NCBI GenBank assembly: GCA_020137815.1
Contig: CM035354.1
Coordinates: forward strand, 124,001-188,000
DNA: 64,000 nucleotides
From: Hormiphora californensis
Lineage: Eukaryota > Ctenophora > Tentaculata > Cydippida > Pleurobrachiidae
Direction of reading: 5' to 3'
A program made the translations under genes and the position numbers. Positions 56,367 to 64,000 of this stretch are shown one piece after another (position 1 is the first letter of the stretch; the number at the start of each line of letters is the position of its first letter). The notes beneath the pieces are model-generated. The model had not been told where the DNA came from and did not search any database. It was given only the letters and a program-made list of their open reading frames with translations.

Positions 56367-57844
56367 ATGTCTAAAAGCAGCACCAGACAACAGAACCGAA
56401 AAGTTAAGTTAGGGACCAGAGTTCTCCGAGCACAACTCCAGAACGCCAAGAATTCATCTACCTCAGTAAGTTAAACCGATTCTTGTTCTTTTACCAACTG
56501 TTTCAACCCAGTCAGTTTTTCTACCACGCTCTTTTTAACTAATTCCTAACATGTCCTCCTTTCTTTACAGAACTCGGGTATTGCCTCCAAGAAGCCGGGT
56601 CCCTCTATCTCACCCAAAAGAACCAAGCTCACTGTTGTTGAAGCTAACTCAGAAGATGATTTCACCCCCTCTCCTGCAGAAATGTAGGTTTAACCCTAGA
56701 GTTTTACATGAAACAACTTAGAAGGGGTTGGTCTTGTCTTAACTCTGCAGCAAATAGCTCGTTTTTGCAGCAGGTGCAGTTGCTCAGTCCGGTCGGGGTT
56801 TCTACTTTGTGTAGCGCGCGAAGACTACAATGGTAGAATCTTCGCGCCAACTGAAACACAAACATAGGCAACTCATGGCTCATGAATCCGCATGCACTTA
56901 CAGTTACAAACTAACAATTATTTCACCATTTCAGGAGCCGTATTCGTAAAAGAAAGCTGAAACGTCGCCCTACCTCTATCTCCCCGATCCTGAAGAACAA
57001 GGATCTGTTCGACAGTCAGATATCGACCACTCCTGAATCTACATCTACTGACTCCTGCAGCTCCCATACTACTGTTGACCTTTCCCCAATTCAGAATCCT
57101 AACCAACCTTTAAACCAAAAAGATTTCAATTCGAGCAGTAGTGAGGAAGAGGAGGAGCTTCCTCCCACCCCGCCTGAACGGGTAGCAGAACTAGAGAGGA
57201 GGAAAAAGAAGCCGGACTTAGCTGAAGAAGCTGTTCGGATCAGTGACTTTGCTTCTGGTCAGGTCTTCCGGCGTCCTCGAGTGGTTAGTTCGGATGAAGA
57301 GGTCTTACTGAATGGTGTAAAAAGTGGTACCTCTACGATTGATACAGGTCAGACGTTGTCAGACGACCCTCCCTCAAAAGCAGCTGATGGTGACGAGGAG
57401 CTGATGATCGTGAGGCGGAAAAAGAAACGTAAGTGATGGTCCTTTTAGTAGTGACCGTTTGTGTGGTTTATACTGTAGGAGTCTCCCCACCCCTTGGAGT
57501 TTACATGATAGTGTGAGCCACTTTAAACCATCCATTCCCGTGCTCAGTACCACCCTCTTTTCCCAGCAGGCAAGACAATACCAGTGTTTATGCAGAAAGA
57601 AAATCCTCAACGCAGGAGAAGGGCATTTGATAAGAACGATAATGGATACAACGATGATGTCGCCTGTTATCAGGATCGTGATGAAGATTTTAGTTTCATA
57701 GTTCATGACGAGGATGACAGTTCTAGTTCGTCAGAAGATAGCCAAGACGAGGAGATTCGAGGTAGGGTTATGAAGAGAGCTTTCAATCCACTGAACACGC
57801 AGGAGGACCCTGTAGATTGCGATGAGGAGGAGGAGGAGAGATAG
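56367..57844 (+). CDS. tandem copy B of the 5' module, 327 residues
   Basis: Exons 56367-56465, 56571-56683, 56935-57428 and 57567-57844, all in phase. It starts MSKSSTRQQNRKVKLGTRV. Then NSEDDFTPSPAEM, SRIRKRKLKRRPTSISPILK, EEEEELPPTPPERVAELERR, ISDFASGQVFRRPRVVS and DTGQTLSDDPPS. The last exon has AYNDDVACYQDRDEDFSF-like sequence (GYNDDVACYQDRDEDFSFIV) and a Ser/Asp/Glu-rich end before the stop EEEEER. It covers the region of copy C exons 1-4 and then ends. Strongly acidic and basic blocks, no fold recognised, probably nuclear or disordered. Upstream, CCTCTCTAGCCCCCTTTATG is shared with copy C. Confidence 0.78.
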
Positions 57845-58246
57845 AGGACTGTAATGGCGATATTTTCTGAATAAATACTTGAAATAGGGCAAATCAGTGT
57901 TTGAAAAAACTCCCCGGTAACATTTTGATTTGAATTTCCCCCGAAAATACGCCACAAATACAAAATTGCTAGTAAATTAGTTTGCATTGTTGTAGGAAAG
58001 TGTCCGGATGTTGCCCCTCTAACTCTCTGAGGGCTAGAACTGAGAGAATCATGATATAAGGTTGACGTATTCTTTTGTTTATTTGTGTGACTTCTAACAT
58101 TAATAATTGTTAAACAGATTCATTGCTTCATTTTCATTGCTTTAAAGTTTATAATTTATGTTCCTAGTTCATATAGCTTTGATGTGTTAACGATTTGTTA
58201 GAATAACCAAACCACTAACCTCCCCCGCTCCACTCTAGCCCCCTTT

Positions 58247-61200
58247 ATGTCTAAAATCAGCACCAGACAGCAGAACCGAAAAGTTAAATTAAGGACCAGG
58301 GTTCTCCGAGCACAACTCCAGAACGCCAAGAATTCATCTGCCTCAGTGAGTTAAACCGATTCTATTAACTCTTTCAACCCAGTAAGTTTTCCTTCCATCA
58401 CCTTTTTCACTTTCAGACTAACTCCTAACCCACCTCCCTCCACTCTTTACAGAACTCGGGTACTGCTTCAGACGAGCCAGGTCCCTCAACCTCTTCTCGG
58501 CCCCGACGTAAAGCACCCAAAAGAACTAATAAACCCACTGTTGTTCTATCTGACTCTGAGGACGATTTCAGCCCCTCTCCCGTAGAGAAGTAGGTTTTAT
58601 CCTAGAGTTTCATATGAAATAACAGGCAACTTATATGTAAAGTGGGTTGGCCCGCGGCAGATGGCTCGTTTTTGCAGTTGCCGCAGTTGCCAAGTCCCGA
58701 AGTACGTTTCACTGTCTTGGTTTCTGTAGCGAGCAAAGACCACAACAGTAGAATCTTCACTCGTCCTGAAACACAAACATGGCTCAGCATCTGCTAAACT
58801 TAAATATGAATCTGCATGATTTACTGCATTGTAGATTCATGCGTTCAGGGCGCGGTGAAACAGGGTCAAGCAAGGCAATTAACTGTAAAGTACCTTGCTT
58901 GACCCTGTTTCACCGTGCCCCGAATAGAACGAGAAGCAGGGTGTAGAAGAGTCAAAGTCAGAGAGAGAGCATGAATGTACAAAAACACATCACCCTCTTT
59001 TACAAACTGTTCCAAACTAACCATTCTTCTAACCATTTTAGGAGCCGTAAACGAAAGCTGAAACGTCGCCCTACCTCCATCTCCCCGATCCTGAAGAACA
59101 AGGAATTGTTTGACAGCCAGAGAAGCACTACCCCAGATTCTACATCTGCCGATTCCAGCTCCCCTAGTCCTACTCCTGCTGACCCTCCCTCTAACCAGCC
59201 CATTCCCTCCACTGCTGTTAACCCCAACGATATCATTACGAGTAGTAGTGAGGAGGAGCTTCCCAACACCCCACCAGAACGTGTAACCGAGTTAGAGAGG
59301 AGAAGGAAAAGGATGGATTTGTGTGAGCAAGCTGTGAGGAATAGCGACTTTGCTTCTGGGCAAGTCTACCGGGATCCTCGGGTAGTAAGCACCTCAGAGG
59401 AGGAATCAGGGAGTGGTAACAATAGTGGTGCCTCTACTTCTACCATCGATACTGATCAGACGCTATCAGATGACCCTCCCTCGACTTCTAAAGGAGCTGA
59501 CAGTGATGAGGAATCGATGGTAGTCAACCGGAGAAAGAAACGTAAGTTTAGAAGCAGTTTTATTTAGAAATATTAAATAAGATTTCCATTTATGTTGTTC
59601 TGAACAATTTTCACACTGCAGACCTGTCATTCCCAGTTTTTTTGAATTGTTCATACTTTCTTTTTATTCTAAGCACGGACACAGTGTCAGGCGACTCAAC
59701 AGTTATTTACAACAATTATTATAGGGTGAATACTAAACCATCCAACCACGTGCTCACTTTCACCTCTTCCTCTCAGCAAAGAAACTGCCGATTTATTGGC
59801 GGAGAGAAAATGAAAGAAAAGGAAAAAGAAGAGCCTTCGACCGTAATGACCACGCATACAACGATGATGTCGCCTGTTATCAAGACCGGGACGAAGATTT
59901 CAGCTTTGTTGTCCATGAGGAGGAGGAGAGTTCATCAGGAGACGAGGAGGAGGTTCGGGGTAGAAAGAGAGCTGCCAATCCACTAGATAGCCAGGATCCT
60001 GTGGAGTGGGGGGAGGTCCCTGAGAGAGAGGATACTCCCCCTCCCGAGCCGAGAAGTAAGTACTAGTAACAGATACTCTAATACCCGGTGGCCAGTGCAG
60101 AGAGTTTGGTTCTGAAACAAACAAATTTGCTTTCCTTTTACCCCCATTGCATTGACCGTCTCATAACAGTATCTAATTTCTTTGCAGCGAGTAAAAGGAA
60201 GAGAGGGATCACTGCAGAGAAGGTCGAGGTTCCCCTGAAGGACCCTAAAGTTATTGAGTTTAACGACGAGGAAGAGTGCCCCGAAGATCACCCACTCCAC
60301 TCTGTAATAATGTGAGTTTTGGGCTTTCGCTGAACTTTCCCGAATCCTCATTTCACGCTTTTAAGACCTGCTTTTTTCACTTTTCTGACATTTCTTCTCC
60401 AAAAGGAATAAAACGCACAAATACGGATCCCTGACTGCGAGCGAGTTGGGTCAGGTTGACCTTTCCACGGTGTTTCAAGTCGTTTGCCACTGTGAGAACA
60501 CTACCCTCCTGGATGAGATTTTAAACAAAAGAAGTAAGGAAAGGTTTCGCGAAAGTACTCTGACCTGGACCAGCTTATCAAACAAAAAAACGTATCCATC
60601 AATATTTAATAGTTTACTACCTCCTCCCCTTTTTCAATTCCGTAACGCCTATACCTTATCATCCGTATCCCCCCAGAGTTTAAGAATCTACTCAAAAGGA
60701 GCACGAATGAGAAGACGGTGGTAGATTACGCCATAATAAACAACCGTTCTGACATCCTAAAACTTCTCCTGGACCACCTATATGAAGATAAAGTTGAGGA
60801 GAAATCCATCGTCAGAGCCCTCTCCAGGTATTTTGGTTTAGCTTGTTGGAAAGTCCCTCGTTGCTATATTTGCCATTTGGCCCCGAAACATGGCAATATA
60901 AAAATTGGAAACATTTTCAATCGACTAATCGTTCTCCCTACTACAGGTCAATCCACTATCTGGTTACTCCTGGGGCCGAGTGTCTCAAGGTGATCCAAGA
61001 GTGGGGCGAGAGGTGCGGATATCCTCTCATTCTCGCCGAACTGCTAAAATGCTCAAACCACCGACACCCTGGAAAGCTCAAAACGTTCTACAGTAAGTCA
61101 CAAAACAAATTGACAATAAATTACAAACCACAACAGGAATATTTCATTTTATAATATCCCCCTGTTTTCGCAGAGGAGATCGGTTCGACTGCTAACCTGG

Positions 61201-63855
61201 ATATCCTGAATCTGTTTATGGAGGAAGCTGAACAAGACTTCACCAACCCCGATCTTCCCTGCTCTGAACTCCTCATTTCTTGTCTTGACGATGATAACTC
61301 TCCGCAACTATGGGAGGAGGAAGAAGGGAGATGTGTGGAGTTCCTCACTAAGCTTACTAAGGTTCAGGGGTTGCTAAAAATGAGGATATCCTCCTATGAT
61401 GATGAAGATACCGGAGAGAGGATGGATTTGGATGTGATCGATCTGGCTTGTATGAACGGTGAGTGCTGGATGTTTCAGTCCCTAAACAAGAATTATTGCA
61501 TTATGTATTCATAATGCGGTGTTTCCCTGCCAAATGGTTTTAAAATTGATGAATAAGCTTCAAAACTGGATTTCCTGATGAATTTTGTGCTCAAAGAGTA
61601 TTTTTGGCTGATGCGATGTTGGTTACTAAGGTAACTAGGTAAGTTGCTATGGTAACCAAAGGCAGTTGCTATGGTAACCAAAGCAATTCCTATGGTAACC
61701 AGGACAGTTGCTATGGCAACCAAGTCAGTTGCTTAGGAGACCCCAGTTGGTTACCAAGTGCTTCAACTTTAACCGCATCTCAACTTGAGTCACTAGTGTG
61801 GCAGTAGTTTCATGCTTGGAAGACGTTCTATCACTTCATAGCATGGCTGTAGGGCGCCCAAAGTGATTTCAGGTGATAGTGGGAAGTGCTATCAGCGAGT
61901 AATTGTGCGCCACAATGTGTGTTAATCATTTCCTTTGTTGAATCAACGAAGCGTGAGATGAAAGTTTTATGAAGGAGCAGACTTGTTGTTAGGCGTTGTC
62001 CGTGACGGACGGACGGACGGACGGACGGACGGACACTTTTAGTTAACTACACAATCTGCTGATTTCTAAACCCTGAATGATCTTTTTAGCACGTGCGTGC
62101 TAAAAAGATCATCCCGGGTGATTGCCTTCGGCAATCACCCGGGCAGGGAAAAAATGTCTTCTTCTAACGTAATATGGTGTCTACTCGTGCGGGTACGACA
62201 GGGATCTTAGTACTCCGAGCCCAATAACACACCCCTATCACACTTGACTCCCTTTTTAGGTATTCCTGCTGCTCTAAAGATCATGTTGCCCCATGCCGGG
62301 CAAATAAACTCCAGGTCCAGGACGGGGAACAGCTGGAGTAAACTTACAACCCTCCATCGAGTGGTTGTAGAAAACACTCCGAGTCACAGGGAGTGTGTTA
62401 AATTGTTAGCGGAGCATCGTCCTGCTGATCTTCTTGCAGTCGACAGGTTAGGAGGAAAGCTTGTGCCAATGAATCTCCAACCTCCCCTTACAATATTTTC
62501 TGGCCTTTCTCTCCCCTCTTTCTCTTATGCCTCCCTCTTTGCAATCTATATGTCTCCTCTAACTACACCATATTGTTAGTGGTGATTCCGAAAGGATGAT
62601 CCGGCACTATGCTGTCTCGCCTGTTCGGCGAGACTTGGCTGTGTGACTGTTTACAGTCCCAGATGAGCGGCCCAAACCAAACCAAACCATATTGTTACAG
62701 GTTTGGTTGGACTCCTACCATGTACGCGGTGTTCAAGGACCATTGGGAGATGGTGGAAATTACACTCCGAGGACCGATGCAAACCAACTCCGAAACCCTG
62801 TTCAAGTCAATTAAGAAAATTGCCGAGCAGATCGCTAAGGACGGGATGTAAGTACCAGTTTAGTAACAAAGAAGATAGAAGCACCAAACACTGAATGTAT
62901 CTCCCAATCACCTAAAACTGCATGTATTGCATCTCCGCTCACTGAATCAGTTATTGTACTTGTCTTGTTCGAGTTTGAACAAAACAATATTGTACTTGTA
63001 TTCCAGGTGTGTATCAGACAAAGAGAAGAACAGGTCAATGATAGAGAAGCTGGTTGACTACATGGCCAGTCAAGAGGAGTTCCGTGACCTGCTAAACTCG
63101 GTCCTAAGTGAGGCATACCGGAATCTGACCACAAGATCAGCTCATGATAAGGAGCTGTGGGAGTGGTTCGTGGTACGATACCCCCGACTCTTTACACTCG
63201 GTAGGGAATGAACTCTTTTTTTTAATTACTTTGAACCATTTTGGACCATTTTGGACCGAGGGAGTCTGAACTAACATCTTCATTCAGATGTGCGCCTGGA
63301 GATCATGCGGAATAGAATCACTCCTACTCACAGCTGGAAGTCAGCTGACCTTAAAATCCGGAGGAATGCCTATCTGAGTGAACTGATGAAGGAGAAGGGA
63401 AAACTGGAGGGGGCTCACGTGGTTACTGTGTCATTTCTAGGGGAGGCTGGAGCGGGACTAGGTTAGTTGATCACACTAAGTACATGATCATACCATGACC
63501 AAATACACGATCAGTAATTACAACAAATACACGATCACAACAAATTCATGATTAGTATTACACGACAAAGAGTTCTGTGCCCCTCCTTTTGCAGCATATC
63601 CGAGCTTCCCTTCTGATCTTCATTTGTGAACCCCCCCCCCCCCTCAGGTGTAACGAAGGAGTTCTTCTCTCTGTTTGGAAGTACAGTTACCAACTCATAC
63701 CTCCACAACAACGAGAAGTGTGAGCGGTTGTTCACTGTGAACGAGCACGGGTTGGCAGTCTTTAGTTACCTGCCCGCTTTCTACCGGAAATCACAAGTCG
63801 AGAACAATATCAAGGAGTCAGACTTTAAAACTACACTGAATGATCTGCTGGACAA
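58247..63855 (+). CDS. ankyrin-repeat and HECT-type ubiquitin ligase, copy C, 3' part outside window
   Basis: Fourteen exons join in phase: 58247-58345, 58453-58589, 59042-59541, 59777-60055, 60188-60311, 60406-60533, 60677-60827, 60947-61092, 61174-61458, 62260-62446, 62701-62847, 63007-63200, 63288-63461 and 63648-63855; the gene runs on. At least 919 residues. Residues 1-380 are the disordered module shared with copies A and B. Residues about 420-730 hold ankyrin-like repeats (VVDYAIINNRSDILKLLLDH, LTTLHRVVVENTPSHRECVK, FGWTPTMYAVFKDHWEMVEI). From about 795 a HECT N-lobe begins: VTVSFLGEAGAGLGVTKEFF fits the HECT pattern FxGExGxxxGGxxKEFF with one Gly missing. The catalytic Cys would lie beyond the edge. 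HACE1 is an ankyrin-HECT ligase, but the N-terminal module here is unlike it. Function of the module unknown. Confidence 0.8.
58847..58923. mobile_element. 75-bp hairpin mini-MITE
   Basis: GCGGTGAAACAGGGTCAAGC then AAGGCA at the left pairs with TACCTTGCTTGACCCTGTTT then CACCG at the right, with a short AT loop. It lies in intron 2 of the ankyrin-HECT gene. The left half equals the GGGTCGAGCAAGGCAAA dispersed repeat. Confidence 0.75.
61621..61745. repeat. short tandem array of X-box-like sites, 21-22 bp period
   Basis: GTTGCTATGGTAACC at 61643 and 61665, ATTCCTATGGTAACC at 61686, GTTGCTATGGCAACC at 61707 and a decayed GTTGCTTAGGAGACC at 61729. All but the last fit the loose RFX X-box pattern RTHNYYATRRNRAC. 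It lies in the long intron 9 of the ankyrin-HECT gene. Confidence 0.85.
62004..62034. repeat. (GACG)n microsatellite
   Basis: Seven to eight tandem tetranucleotides in intron 9. Confidence 0.95.
62071..62148. repeat. double-hairpin element (three-way junction)
   Basis: An outer CCCTG/CAGGG pair encloses two perfect hairpins side by side. The first (62077-62112) is ATGATCTTTTTAGCACG/CGTGCTAAAAAGATCAT with a 2-base loop. The second (62113-62143) is CCCGGGTGATTGCC/GGCAATCACCCGGG with loop TTC, which is GAA on the other strand. It lies in the same intron as the X-box array. Confidence 0.8.
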
Positions 63856-63967
63856 GTAAGTGTCGTTAAAAACATTCACTGAAACCTGAGGCTGCCGATC
63901 GTCCATTCAAATAACGGCCTCCATCACCTATGATAGTCGGACTAGTAGTCTATATCATACAGATACT

Positions 63968-64000
63968 TTGGTGACGAAGTTACCCCTCCCTTGCCGGTGC
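63968..64000. repeat. cloverleaf-forming repeat family B, copy 3, cut by window end
   Basis: TTGGTGACGAAGTTACCCCT matches the left arm of copies 1 and 2. GGTGAC-GAA-GTTACC keeps the first hairpin with a G-T pair and has a GAA loop in place of GCG. Confidence 0.65.

Noticed and set aside
62004-62143. Bacterial-type terminator or CRISPR-like repeat
   Set aside because: Eukaryotic intron context, one copy, no spacer pattern.

Overview
The window is animal (metazoan) nuclear DNA. Genes are split by short introns with GT..AG borders, they encode conserved animal signalling and repair proteins, and the gaps are full of CR1-like retrotransposons, foldback elements and GA microsatellites. The short introns and the non-vertebrate transposon load suggest an invertebrate, possibly an early-branching one. 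I cannot name the species. Most introns are 50-500 bp.

Layout. 1-3.0 kb: 5' end of a class I myosin gene on the minus strand, with a 33-bp minisatellite in the intron at the window edge. 3.4-13.6 kb: a 1.4-kb foldback, a decayed reverse-transcriptase pseudogene, a decayed CR1-like LINE and a LINE remnant with only ORF1. 13.9-15.7 kb: a four-exon Rap-type small GTPase. 15.7-24.4 kb: no gene; microsatellites, a second foldback, MITEs and two kinds of cloverleaf-forming repeat. 24.4-28.3 kb: a Dbl-family RhoGEF (Sec14-like, spectrin-like, DH, PH), minus strand. 29.1-31.1 kb: a seven-exon ZIP zinc transporter, minus strand. 31.6-37.2 kb: a nearly complete CR1/L2-type LINE, minus strand, interrupted by a pogo-like MITE. 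37.2-42.2 kb: no gene seen. 42.2-45.9 kb: an 11-exon NET1/ARHGEF3-type RhoGEF, minus strand. 47.6-48.7 kb: a possible small gene. 49.1-49.7 kb: a TMEM70-like mitochondrial membrane protein. 50.4-51.9 kb: a 5'-truncated LINE. 52.8-55.1 kb: PMS2 in one exon. 55.2-63.9 kb: three tandem copies of one 5' gene module. The first two are short genes; the third continues into an ankyrin and HECT-type ubiquitin ligase that runs off the window.

Function. The Rap GTPase, the two RhoGEFs and the class I myosin all belong to small-GTPase and actin control, but nothing shows co-regulation. PMS2 and the following triplicated module lie head to tail only about 100 bp apart.

Most notable: (i) two families of short repeats that fold into multi-hairpin cruciforms, with stems that differ between copies in a compensatory way and with GNA triloops; (ii) two unrelated tandem arrays that both consist of RFX X-box-like sites; (iii) 3' splice acceptors lying directly before many start codons, which could mean spliced-leader trans-splicing; (iv) the tandem triplication of the 5' module of the ankyrin-HECT gene.
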